A stretch of 13,749 bases of DNA from contig CAILMK010000368.1 in assembly GCA_903835275.1 (NCBI GenBank), forward strand, positions 1 through 13,749. Reading direction: 5' to 3'. This document shows, one piece after another, positions 1-6,833 of this stretch; positions within the stretch are counted from its first letter, which is position 1; every line of letters begins with the position of its first letter. The notes beneath the pieces are model-generated. The model was not told the origin of the DNA and made no database searches. It was given only the letters and a program-made list of their open reading frames with translations. Origin of the DNA: an uncultured bacterium (GTDB lineage Bacteria > Bacteroidota > Bacteroidia > CAILMK01). The translations under genes were made by a program, and so were the position numbers.

Positions 1-23
1 ACACAAATCTGTACACATTCGCA

Positions 24-55
24 TAAAAAAACCTGTAAAGCGCTAATTTACAGGT
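24..55 (-). terminator. Rho-independent terminator of the tRNA-Arg gene
   Basis: A perfect 9-bp inverted repeat (ACCTGTAAA at 31-39 and TTTACAGGT at 47-55) encloses a 7-base loop. Read on the minus strand it is followed by a run of T (24-30), the usual form of an intrinsic terminator, and it begins about 9 bases after the tRNA 3' end. There is no T run on the plus side, so it should work only for minus-strand transcription. Confidence 0.85.
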
Positions 56-63
56 ATTAGTTG

Positions 64-137
64 TGGTCGTGTAGGGAGTCGAACCCTAAACCTTTTGATT
101 CGTAGTCAAATGCTCTATCCAATTGAGCTACACAACC
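64..137 (-). tRNA. tRNA-Arg (anticodon ACG)
   Basis: The minus strand folds into a complete 74-nt cloverleaf. The acceptor stem is GGTTGTG/CACGACC with one T-G pair, followed by TA at positions 8-9. The D stem is GCTC/GAGC, the anticodon stem TTTGA/TCAAA around loop CTACGAA, the variable loop AGGTT, and the T arm TAGGG-TTCGACT-CCCTA. The discriminator is A at 64. Anticodon ACG (plus-strand CGT, 101-103) reads CGN arginine codons after A34-to-inosine editing by TadA (family knowledge). The 3' CCA is not encoded and must be added after transcription. Confidence 0.97.
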
Positions 138-156
138 ATTAATAATTTTGGAGGGG

Positions 157-164
157 CAAAGGTA
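157..164 (-). promoter_or_regulatory. Putative -7 promoter box of the tRNA-Arg gene
   Basis: The minus strand reads TACCTTTG, an exact match to the Bacteroidota TAnnTTTG box, ending 20 bases before the mature tRNA 5' end. That leaves room for a short leader removed by RNase P. No clear TTG-type -33 element is seen, only a T-rich stretch. The tRNA may therefore be transcribed separately from hemB, which ends just upstream. Confidence 0.6.
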
Positions 165-199
165 CTACAATTTTTCAATTTAGAAAAATCCGAGGCAAT

Positions 200-1168
200 T
201 TAAGCTTTCAAAAGCTTTGCTGCATCCTTTGCAAAGTACGTGATTATCAGGCTTGCACCTGCCCTTTTTATGGAGAGTAACATTTCCATCATTACCCTGT
301 TTTCATCAATCCAGCCCTTTTCAGCGGCTGCTTTGATCATTGCATATTCGCCGCTGACATTGTAGGCAGCAATGGGTAATTTGGTTTGTTGTGCCGCACG
401 GGCAATGATATCCAGGTAGAAAACCGCCGGTTTTACCATCACCATATCCGCGCCTTCGGCTTCATCTATTTCAATTTCGCGCAAGGCCTCGTTGGTATTC
501 GCTACATCCATCTGGTAGGACGAACGGTTGCCTGACTGCGGTGCGCTGTCTGCAGCATCCCTGAAAGGCCCGTAGCAGGCGGAAAAGAACTTCGCGGAGT
601 ATCCCATAATGGCTGTATTGGAAAAGCCATTGGCATCCAGTATTTCGCGAATTGCTGCCACCTGTCCATCCATCATCGCGGATGGGGCCACAACATCTGC
701 GCCTGCCTTTGCATGGGAGAGCGCCATTTTCTGCAATAACACCAGGCTTTCATCATTTACAATGATGCCATCGCGCAGTATGCCACAATGCCCGTGACTG
801 GTATATCCACACACGCATACATCCGTCATAACCACTATTTCAGGAGCATGCTTTTTAAAGAGGCGTATCGCTTCCTGTACCGCGCCATTATCAAGGCAGC
901 TTTCAGAGGCAGTTTCATCCTTATGTCCGGCAAGACCGAAAAGTAACACGGCTTTTAATCCCGCATTTTTAATATTTTCAATTTCCGCCGAAAGCATATC
1001 CACTGAATAACGGTATTGCCCTTTCATGGATAAAATTTCTTCCCTGATGCCTGTACCCGGTTTTATGAATAATGGGTAGATCAAGTCATTTACTGAAAGC
1101 GATGTTTCAGCAACTATTTCACGCAAGGCGGCAGAAGAACGAAGCCTTCTTAATCTTTTTATACTCAT
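200..1168 (-). CDS. hemB: Delta-aminolevulinic acid dehydratase (porphobilinogen synthase)
   Basis: This cytosolic enzyme condenses two 5-aminolevulinate molecules into porphobilinogen, the monopyrrole later joined by HemC. The 322-aa length is normal and the protein is a single TIM-barrel domain. Visible signatures are the zinc cysteine motif DVCVCGYTSHGHCG (Cys118, Cys120, Cys128), marking the zinc-dependent class rather than the Asp-rich magnesium-only class. The two active-site lysines are K193 in SAKFFSACYGPFR and the Schiff-base lysine K246 in MVKPAVFYLD. The ATG at 1168 starts one base after the hemD stop codon, so translation is probably coupled. A purine-rich AAGGGGAGG sits inside the hemD tail about 14 bases upstream, a little far for a classic ribosome-binding site. 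It is the last gene of the hemACDB operon. Confidence 0.97.
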   Translation of the reverse strand: MSIKRLRRLRSSAALREIVAETSLSVNDLIYPLFIKPGTGIREEILSMKGQYRYSVDMLSAEIENIKNAGLKAVLLFGLAGHKDETASESCLDNGAVQEAIRLFKKHAPEIVVMTDVCVCGYTSHGHCGILRDGIIVNDESLVLLQKMALSHAKAGADVVAPSAMMDGQVAAIREILDANGFSNTAIMGYSAKFFSACYGPFRDAADSAPQSGNRSSYQMDVANTNEALREIEIDEAEGADMVMVKPAVFYLDIIARAAQQTKLPIAAYNVSGEYAMIKAAAEKGWIDENRVMMEMLLSIKRAGASLIITYFAKDAAKLLKA

Positions 1169-1169
1169 G

Positions 1170-1982
1170 TCAGTGTATGTTACCTCCCCTTGAATTCAGG
1201 AGATCTTCATTTGAAATTTTACGGTAATAATTTACAAGCTCGGAGATCAGTCCGTCCAGTGTATATGGTTGTGCGATCACATCCACCTTTAGGCCATGTT
1301 CGCGGGCTGTGGCGGCAGTATGCGGGCCAATACATGCCACTGGAAATTTTTCCAATGGAATATGCAATGGGGAAACAAGTTCGACCAAGGCTTCCACTGA
1401 GGATGAACTTGTGAAAGTGATCATATCAACCCCCGCTCTGAACGTCTGGATAATATAATCATCCGCAATTTCATTTTTACGGGTATTATAAAACGCAACT
1501 TCATTTACCTCCGCACCCCTTTCAGTAAGTACCTGACGCAATTTTCCACGGTTGATGTCTGTGGTTGGTACAAGTATTTTTTTACCTTCAACATTCTCGA
1601 TATTCGCCGCGAGGTGTTCACCAGTATGAATGGCAGAAATATAATCCACGTGTATACCTTCCTTCTCCAGCATCAGTGCCGTTGCCGGACCGACAGCAGC
1701 TACCTTACTTCCCTGTAAAACATTCCCGAATAAATGGAGGAATTGCATGCGCTCCACAAAATAACGGACAGCATTGGTACTGGTAAAAACAAGCCAGTCG
1801 TATTCCGCCAGTTTCTCCAGGGAATTATCAATTTTTGTATAGTCTTCCGGCAAGGTTATCTTCACCGTTGGCAGCAAATAAATATCCGCACCTTCAGCGA
1901 TGAGTTTGCTGGCAAATTCAAATGCCTGGTCCTGCGGACGCGTTACCAGTATATTCCTTCCGTTTAAACTCTTTTCTTCCAA
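1170..1982 (-). CDS. hemD: Uroporphyrinogen-III synthase
   Basis: This enzyme cyclises hydroxymethylbilane with inversion of ring D to give uroporphyrinogen III. HemD diverges strongly in sequence, but the 270-aa protein shows the family pattern: N-terminal NILVTRPQDQA, the DWLVFTSTNAV segment near residues 62-72, GPATALMLEKEG, TFTSSSSVEAL, and a C-terminal CIGPHTAATAREHGLKV block. Its position between hemC and hemB fits. No ATG lies in frame between the upstream stop and residue 79, which is inside the domain. The best start is therefore the TTG at 1982, giving MEEKSLNGRNILVTRP; ATT just upstream is the only other near option. The gap to hemC is filled with short repeats, unlike the tight spacing elsewhere in the operon. 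Confidence 0.9.
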   Translation of the reverse strand: MEEKSLNGRNILVTRPQDQAFEFASKLIAEGADIYLLPTVKITLPEDYTKIDNSLEKLAEYDWLVFTSTNAVRYFVERMQFLHLFGNVLQGSKVAAVGPATALMLEKEGIHVDYISAIHTGEHLAANIENVEGKKILVPTTDINRGKLRQVLTERGAEVNEVAFYNTRKNEIADDYIIQTFRAGVDMITFTSSSSVEALVELVSPLHIPLEKFPVACIGPHTAATAREHGLKVDVIAQPYTLDGLISELVNYYRKISNEDLLNSRGGNIH

Positions 1983-2024
1983 AATGCCAAATCCTAAATT
2001 AAAATATCTAAATCCTAATATCTA

Positions 2025-2038
2025 TCCGCCGCGGCGGA
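2025..2038. repeat. GC-rich 14-bp palindrome, copy 1
   Basis: TCCGCCGCGGCGGA is a perfect palindrome in an otherwise AT-rich gap between hemC and hemD. The same 14-mer recurs exactly at 13459-13472, and a variant lies at 8905-8922. Function is unknown. As RNA it could form only a 5-bp stem with a CGCG loop, and no T run follows, so it is not a standard terminator. Confidence 0.8.
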
Positions 2039-2066
2039 CTAAATAAAAACAAAATCTAAAATCACA

Positions 2067-2099
2067 AATTCGTAATTCGTAATTCGTAATTCGTAATTC
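2067..2099. repeat. Tandem repeat of AATTCGT, about 4.7 copies
   Basis: Four perfect head-to-tail copies of the 7-mer AATTCGT (2067-2094) are followed by a partial copy (AATTC). They lie within 3 bases of the hemC stop. Two copies of AAATCCTAA also lie in the same gap (1989-1997 and 2010-2018). Confidence 0.9.
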
Positions 2100-2101
2100 A
2101 T

Positions 2102-2989
2102 TTACTTAAACCTTCCCAATAATTCCACAGCTAATTTTCTTCCTACACGTTCAGCTTCGGTGGTAGATCCGCTGACGGAAGTTTTTTCCATCCTGCTGCC
2201 ATCTTCATTGCAATACATTCCGTCTACAAAAATATTATTTTCTTCAATTCTTGCAAATGCAGCCATTGGCATGCGGCAACCGCCACCTGCAGCACGCAGA
2301 AATTCGCGTTCTGCACGCACCGCAATTTCCGTATTCGCATCGTGAATACTGCGGACAATCCCCGCCGTGCGTACATCACCGGAGCGGGTTTCAATTGCAA
2401 GTGCCCCCTGGGATACTGCCGGAAGAAATTCTTCTGTATTGAAAACATGTGAAGCCCTTTCCTGCATTCCCACGCGGTTGAGTCCTGCTAACGCGAGAAC
2501 TACCGCATCCAGTTCGCCGGACTCCACCTTATTCATACGGGTGATAATATTTCCGTGTATTGGTACTACTTCCAAATCCGAACGAAGATTTTTGATCTGG
2601 AAAGATCTTCTCAATGAACTGGTGCCTATTTTAGCTCCGGATGGCAGATCATTGAACAAAACATTATTGCGTGATACGAGGCAATCCCTGTGCTCGCCAC
2701 GAAGGGGCACGCAGGAAACTACCAGGCCTTCCGGCTGCTCAACGGGCATATCCTTATAGCTATGCACAGCAAGGTCTATTTCGCCTTTGAGCAGGGCGTT
2801 CTCCACTTCCTTTACAAATGCACCGATCTCCTGGATCAATCCAAGGTCGCCACTTGTTTTTATCGTTTTAATGATGAATTGCACTCCCGGATTGGCAGCT
2901 TTTATCTGGCCCAGGAGCATATTGGTTTGTGCCAGTGCCAAAACACTTCCACGGGTTCCAACAGTAAGTTTTATATTAGTGTTTGACAT
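2102..2989 (-). CDS. hemC: Hydroxymethylbilane synthase (porphobilinogen deaminase)
   Basis: This enzyme polymerises four porphobilinogen units into hydroxymethylbilane on a covalent dipyrromethane cofactor. The 295-aa protein opens with the typical TVGTRGSVLALAQTN. It carries the catalytic aspartate D80 in LAVHSYKDMP, the paired arginines R127/R128 in GTSSLRRSF, and the cofactor-attachment cysteine C238 in AAGGGCRMP. One departure: the segment normally close to LRGNVxTRL reads PIHGNIITRM, so the first conserved substrate-binding arginine (E. coli R149) is His145, while the second (E. coli R155) is kept as R151. The ATG at 2989 follows the hemA stop by 40 bases. Operon position and the other motifs make the assignment secure. 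Confidence 0.96.
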   Translation of the reverse strand: MSNTNIKLTVGTRGSVLALAQTNMLLGQIKAANPGVQFIIKTIKTSGDLGLIQEIGAFVKEVENALLKGEIDLAVHSYKDMPVEQPEGLVVSCVPLRGEHRDCLVSRNNVLFNDLPSGAKIGTSSLRRSFQIKNLRSDLEVVPIHGNIITRMNKVESGELDAVVLALAGLNRVGMQERASHVFNTEEFLPAVSQGALAIETRSGDVRTAGIVRSIHDANTEIAVRAEREFLRAAGGGCRMPMAAFARIEENNIFVDGMYCNEDGSRMEKTSVSGSTTEAERVGRKLAVELLGRFK

Positions 2990-3029
2990 TTATTTGATTT
3001 AAATCCTATTCGCAACAGTGAATAAAATC

Positions 3030-4253
3030 CTAAAGATCGAATAGCTCCTTAAAGGTATCCACAGGATTTTGTTCCATACCAGGTTGTTGGGCAAATGTAC
3101 GCAGTTTTTCGATTGGTTTACCGGAAACCCTGCGCGCCACACGGCTGATCAGGTTTTCAATGATCTTTTGCTGTTGTACGTCCAACTTTCCTAGCTTTGG
3201 AAGTGCCCATTTTAATTCCTCATCCTGGATCTTTGTCAGTTTATCGTAATAGGATGAGATCAGCGGACTGATCTCACGTGTGTTGAGCCATTCAGCAAAA
3301 TCGAGGATTTCTTCATCAATGATGTTCATTGCCTTGGGAACTTCCTCCTGGCGCTTTTTCATGCTTTCCCAGGTAATGCCTTTCAGGTCATCAAGGTCAA
3401 ATAATTTTATTCCAACAAGATTTTTAATAGCGGGATCAAAATTACGGGGCAATCCAAGGTCAATTAAAGTCTTTTTACTATCCACATACTGAAGCATTTC
3501 ATCGTGGTTCAGAATATGCATATCCGCATGTGTTGCGCCGATAATGACATCCACTTCAGGAATAACCGTATGAATATCTTCAATGGCAACCGCTTTTCCG
3601 CCGGAGGATGCAGCCAGTAATTTTGCCCTTTCAAAAGTCCTGCTCGCAATATACAGGCTTTTTACACCGCGCTTTTCAATCAGTTTGAGCATCAGCGTGG
3701 ACATTTCCCCCGTGCCCAAAACAAGTACAGAGGTTTTGCTCAGGTCCTTATGGACTTCCTTCATTATGTCATAGGAAACAGAAGCCAGTGAAACAGGATA
3801 CTGGCCAATGGCTGTATCCTTGCGGACTTTCTTTCCCGTATAAATTGCCTTCCGTATGAACTCGTTAAAAATTGGTCCCACGCTGCCCTCTTCCTGGGCA
3901 AGCATATAATCATTCCTGATCTGCCCGAGGATTTCATGCTCGCCTATTGCCTGGGATTCCAATCCGGATGCTGTTGAGAACAAATGTCTCACAGCGGATA
4001 TATCATTATCGAAAATAGACAGGTATGGATCCAGCGGACCGAACTGCCTGAAAAATTCAAGAATGGGTTGGATATTATCAGTGAGGGCATACACAGAAAG
4101 CCTGTTGCAGGTACCGATGATGTAAACTTCATCTGTAACAGGGACAAGGCTATGAAGCGCAGCCCTGAGCTGATCCTTTGAAAGAGAGATATTTTCACGG
4201 ACAGCCAAGGGGGCCTTCTGGTGACTGATCTCTACTCCTACTATGCGCTTCAT
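3030..4253 (-). CDS. hemA: Glutamyl-tRNA reductase
   Basis: This enzyme commits glutamate to tetrapyrrole synthesis by NADPH-dependent reduction of Glu-tRNA to glutamate-1-semialdehyde; HemL, the next enzyme, is not in this window. At 407 aa it has the family's normal length. Visible are the N-terminal GVEISHQKAPLAVRE block, the catalytic cysteine C49 in YIIGTCNRLSVYA, H90 in VRHLFSTASGLES, and GEHEILGQIR. The NADPH-binding LVLGTGEMS lies at about residues 177-185, followed by the C-terminal helical dimerisation domain. I chose the ATG at 4253 (MKRIVGVE); the preceding TTG would add one residue. It is the first gene of hemACDB, with a promoter and a Crp/Fnr-like palindrome upstream, so this is the likely control point of the operon. 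Confidence 0.97.
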   Translation of the reverse strand: MKRIVGVEISHQKAPLAVRENISLSKDQLRAALHSLVPVTDEVYIIGTCNRLSVYALTDNIQPILEFFRQFGPLDPYLSIFDNDISAVRHLFSTASGLESQAIGEHEILGQIRNDYMLAQEEGSVGPIFNEFIRKAIYTGKKVRKDTAIGQYPVSLASVSYDIMKEVHKDLSKTSVLVLGTGEMSTLMLKLIEKRGVKSLYIASRTFERAKLLAASSGGKAVAIEDIHTVIPEVDVIIGATHADMHILNHDEMLQYVDSKKTLIDLGLPRNFDPAIKNLVGIKLFDLDDLKGITWESMKKRQEEVPKAMNIIDEEILDFAEWLNTREISPLISSYYDKLTKIQDEELKWALPKLGKLDVQQQKIIENLISRVARRVSGKPIEKLRTFAQQPGMEQNPVDTFKELFDL

Positions 4254-4283
4254 CAAAATTTATGTAGTTGTGAATTAACAATA

Positions 4284-4291
4284 CAAAGGTC
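4284..4291 (-). promoter_or_regulatory. Putative -7 box of the hemA promoter
   Basis: The minus strand reads GACCTTTG, one mismatch from TAnnTTTG, with its 3' end 30 bases before the hemA ATG. No TTG-type -33 element lies at the usual distance, which would suit an activator-dependent promoter. ACCTTTG is shared with the hemE promoter at exactly the same distance from the shared palindrome. Confidence 0.6.
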
Positions 4292-4314
4292 AATATGCAG
4301 GGAAGATTTAAAAA

Positions 4315-4326
4315 TGACAAATGTCA
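4315..4326. promoter_or_regulatory. Crp/Fnr-like palindrome upstream of hemA
   Basis: TGACAAATGTCA is a perfect TGACA-N2-TGTCA palindrome. Its TGA-N6-TCA layout is that of Crp/Fnr-family sites (FNR TTGAT-N4-ATCAA, CRP TGTGA-N6-TCACA). The surrounding 18 bases (4311-4328) match 17 of 18 bases upstream of hemE. The centre is 36.5 bases from the end of the -7 box, hence near -41.5 if transcription starts about 5 bases after the box. The regulator is not in the window and the site is inferred. Confidence 0.65.
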
Positions 4327-4402
4327 GCACCTCTCAATTTAGAATCGGTCTAAATAATCGAATCTTTACTGTAAATCCAACTGATAATGGAAATATAAAA
4401 TT

Positions 4403-4410
4403 TAAGTTTG
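4403..4410 (+). promoter_or_regulatory. Putative -7 box for the exported-protein pair
   Basis: TAAGTTTG matches TAnnTTTG exactly and ends 18 bases before the ATG at 4429. It diverges from the hemA promoter, so about 170 bases hold two back-to-back promoters. No convincing -33 element is seen. Confidence 0.55.
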
Positions 4411-4428
4411 CAATATTAATTAAAAACT

Positions 4429-5082
4429 ATGCGCTCTATTCTGATTATCCTGCTACTCACAATTTGCTTTGCTGAAACATCTAAAGCTCAAATGTTTGAT
4501 GAGCTAAAAAAGGAGGAAAATGACCATAACCCGGATGATAAAAAAGGATACCTCGTACTCTCAACAGGAATAGAATACCAACGTATTTCCTACACAAAAA
4601 ATGATCCTGCAAACAGTATTCTCGGTACACCGTTGCTAAATCTCTATAATGGTTTTACAATACCATTAAAGGCGGATTATCTATTCAGATGTTCAAGAAA
4701 ATTTGATATAGGCCCAGGAATAGCATTTGAGAGGCTCAGTACTACACAACCAGATTTCAGTGCGCCAGGGTTTCCCAATACAACTTTTACTTTAAATACA
4801 TTATCCTATTTTATTCGTGGTGACTATATGATTACTGAATCCATTGATCGCAATTTTGGTGTATGCGCAGAAATTGGTAGTTTTTCTTCGCTTGGGAGTT
4901 CGTCAATTTCTACATCTGCACCATTATATTTTATGCTTGGGGCCGATTATAATTATAAAATCAAGAAAAACATTCAACTCTTACTGGAAGCAAACTATTC
5001 TATTAAAACTTTTAGCCTGGATGGTGGCTCTGGAAACGCTATTTGTTTTGGTTTAATGGCTAATCTTAGAATCGCAATCTAA
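4429..5082 (+). CDS. Exported beta-rich protein, probable small outer-membrane beta-barrel
   Basis: I do not recognise a named family. The 217-aa product starts with a signal peptide (MRSILIILLLTICFAETSKA, cleavage likely before QMFDEL), followed by a short charged stretch. The rest is alternating hydrophobic/polar segments such as GYLVLSTGIEYQRISY, TIPLKADYLFRCSRKFDIGPGIAFERL, LSYFIRGDYMI, YFMLGADYNYKI, and a C-terminal CFGLMANLRIAI. This pattern suits an 8-stranded outer-membrane barrel of the kind common in Bacteroidota; that reading is inference from composition. It lies divergent from hemA and 12 bases ahead of the next plus-strand gene, so the two are probably co-transcribed. It looks more AT-rich than the heme genes. 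A link to heme metabolism is not shown. Confidence 0.75.
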   Translation: MRSILIILLLTICFAETSKAQMFDELKKEENDHNPDDKKGYLVLSTGIEYQRISYTKNDPANSILGTPLLNLYNGFTIPLKADYLFRCSRKFDIGPGIAFERLSTTQPDFSAPGFPNTTFTLNTLSYFIRGDYMITESIDRNFGVCAEIGSFSSLGSSSISTSAPLYFMLGADYNYKIKKNIQLLLEANYSIKTFSLDGGSGNAICFGLMANLRIAI

Positions 5083-5094
5083 ATAAATAAAATC

Positions 5095-5463
5095 ATGAAA
5101 TTAAACTTTTTAAAACCCCTGGGTTTCTATTTAACAATCATTGCACTAACTGTATTTCTCACTTTTTCATTTTCGAGAAAAGCAAACGCTGATGAAGTTC
5201 CTCAAAGCAATCTGATTGTTGTTCGCGTTTTTGAAGTATCGGGTGGATTCGGTTCTTCAAGAATTATCATTTCCTACGGTAAGGATAAACATGAAGAGAT
5301 AGAGATTGAAAATACAAGTAATACCGCGCATCTTGCGGAAAATACTGATAAAATAAACTATGTATTGAATAAGATTATAAATACAGGGTACGATCTTATA
5401 AGCTCCACGGCTTCAGGTCCAAACGGATGTGCATGCATTTTTATTCTAAAAAAGAAAAGCTAA
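5095..5463 (+). CDS. Small exported or membrane-anchored protein of unknown function
   Basis: The 122-aa product has a hydrophobic N-terminus (LGFYLTIIALTVFLTFSF, about residues 10-27) that is either a signal peptide, possibly cut after NADE, or a membrane anchor. A compact domain of about 90 residues follows: a LIVVRVFEVSGG strand, SRIIISYGKDKHEEIEIE, then a helix (KINYVLNKIINTGYDLISSTAS) and a final strand GCACIFILKKK with CxC. Similar short 'IVVRVxE ... GYxLxSS' proteins are familiar from Bacteroidota without an assigned role; this is from memory and was not searched. Its TAA stop overlaps the convergent hemG stop by 4 bases, so transcripts from the two strands may overlap here. Confidence 0.75.
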   Translation: MKLNFLKPLGFYLTIIALTVFLTFSFSRKANADEVPQSNLIVVRVFEVSGGFGSSRIIISYGKDKHEEIEIENTSNTAHLAENTDKINYVLNKIINTGYDLISSTASGPNGCACIFILKKKS

Positions 5464-6830
5464 GCAATTCCCTTCGCCTGTTTTACGCAATCAGGCATGC
5501 CAATACCATCATAGTAAGCACCCAGTAATTGTATACCGGGAAATTCTTCAAGTAATGTCCTGACGCGATCAAGTTTTTGAAGATGACCAACCTTATATTG
5601 TGGCAGAAGATTTGGATAGGAATTTAACCATGATTTTACAGGATTCCCTGCGATGGGAATCAATTTAGAAAGCTCTTCAGCGGCGATCATGACCAGTTCG
5701 TCTTTTGAAAGTTTCATCACTTCCGGCTTACTGAAAAAACAACGTACAAGATGATGTGTTTCCGGCGCACGGTGATTCCATTTTTTGCTGCTCCAGGTGG
5801 AAGCACTAAGCATGGTATCTTCTCCCCTGGCAATTACATATCCTGTAGCACCGGGTAATTCGCAATCTTCTTTGCGATATGCCAACGTTAATATCCTGCT
5901 GGAATTGGAACTGAATGTTGCAAGTTCTTCAACAAGATCATTGCTGATTTCGCAAAGTATTTCCGCAGCTGCATGTGCAGGAAGAGTGATGATAACCCTT
6001 GAAGCATCGTATGTTTTATCTCCACAACTTATACGGTAAATATCACCGAGTTTTTCAACGGAGGTAACTTTACAATCCGTTATTATGGTTGTCTTTTCAA
6101 GTTGCTTCAGCAAAGCATCCGTTAATGTTTGCATACCGCCTTTCAGGCTTACAAAGGGAGAACGTTGCAAATTTTTATTTGCTTCATTCTTTTTATTTTC
6201 CTCTGATTCTTTTTGTTTTTCAGAAATAGCCCTTGTAAGGCTGCCATATTTCTGTTCCATGGCAAGGAATTGTGGAAAGGCAGCCCGCATGCTTAATTCA
6301 TAGGATGGAGTTGAATAAATTCCCGCGAATAATGGTTCCGCATAATTATCAAGCATTTCTTTACCAAAACGGCGTTCTACAAATTCCCCGAATGATTCAT
6401 CTTCATCATCAGCCAGTATTTTTGCTGGAATATTTTCTTCATTCAAGGCACGCAATTTCCCTTCTTCGCTAAACATCGGGCTCTGCATGAAAGCATCCTT
6501 ATCTGTGGGAACCATGAATGTCAATCCCGAAGGAACACTCATTAATTCACTATTTTTAAGGATAAAGAATTTGGAATTTGCCGGATGAATAATTTCCCTG
6601 GTGAGTCCCAGGTCACGAATCAGATCCAGAAGATAAGGCTTGGTAGTTATAAAGGAATCCGGAGCGTGCTCCACAACGAAACCATCTTCATAAGTAGTTG
6701 CAATTTTACCACCGGCATTTGGAGAAGACTCAAGTATTGTTATCAGTCCTTTATCACCCGATTTTTCAAGGTAATAAGCTGAACTTAATCCAGTGATACC
6801 TGCACCAATTATTATCGTATTTGACTGCAT
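5460..6830 (-). CDS. hemG: Protoporphyrinogen oxidase, HemY-type FAD enzyme
   Basis: This FAD-dependent oxidase removes six electrons from protoporphyrinogen IX, or from coproporphyrinogen III in the Gram-positive variant, just before metal insertion. The 456-aa protein starts with a Rossmann dinucleotide-binding motif IIIGAGITGLSSAYYLEKSG, then ESSPNAGGKI and EHAPDSFITTKP, the family's substrate-side block. It ends with the FAD-contacting LLGAYYDGIGMPDCVKQAKG. It is oxygen-dependent PPO/HemY, not the flavodoxin-like E. coli HemG, although annotation pipelines often use the symbol hemG for both. The ATG at 6830 lies 3 bases after the hemH stop, completing the hemE-hemH-hemG operon. Substrate choice cannot be read from sequence by eye; Gram-negative context favours protoporphyrinogen. 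Confidence 0.94.
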   Translation of the reverse strand: MQSNTIIIGAGITGLSSAYYLEKSGDKGLITILESSPNAGGKIATTYEDGFVVEHAPDSFITTKPYLLDLIRDLGLTREIIHPANSKFFILKNSELMSVPSGLTFMVPTDKDAFMQSPMFSEEGKLRALNEENIPAKILADDEDESFGEFVERRFGKEMLDNYAEPLFAGIYSTPSYELSMRAAFPQFLAMEQKYGSLTRAISEKQKESEENKKNEANKNLQRSPFVSLKGGMQTLTDALLKQLEKTTIITDCKVTSVEKLGDIYRISCGDKTYDASRVIITLPAHAAAEILCEISNDLVEELATFSSNSSRILTLAYRKEDCELPGATGYVIARGEDTMLSASTWSSKKWNHRAPETHHLVRCFFSKPEVMKLSKDELVMIAAEELSKLIPIAGNPVKSWLNSYPNLLPQYKVGHLQKLDRVRTLLEEFPGIQLLGAYYDGIGMPDCVKQAKGIA

Positions 6831-6833
6831 TGA

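Noticed and set aside
1..137. Integration site or mobile element at the tRNA-Arg gene
   Set aside because: No integrase, no duplicated tRNA 3' end and no transposase are seen anywhere in the window.
2025..2099. CRISPR array
   Set aside because: The repeats are 7-14 bases with no regular spacers, and no cas genes are present.
2367..2759. Plus-strand 130-codon frame inside hemC
   Set aside because: It is fully antisense to hemC with no start context or homology that I can recognise.
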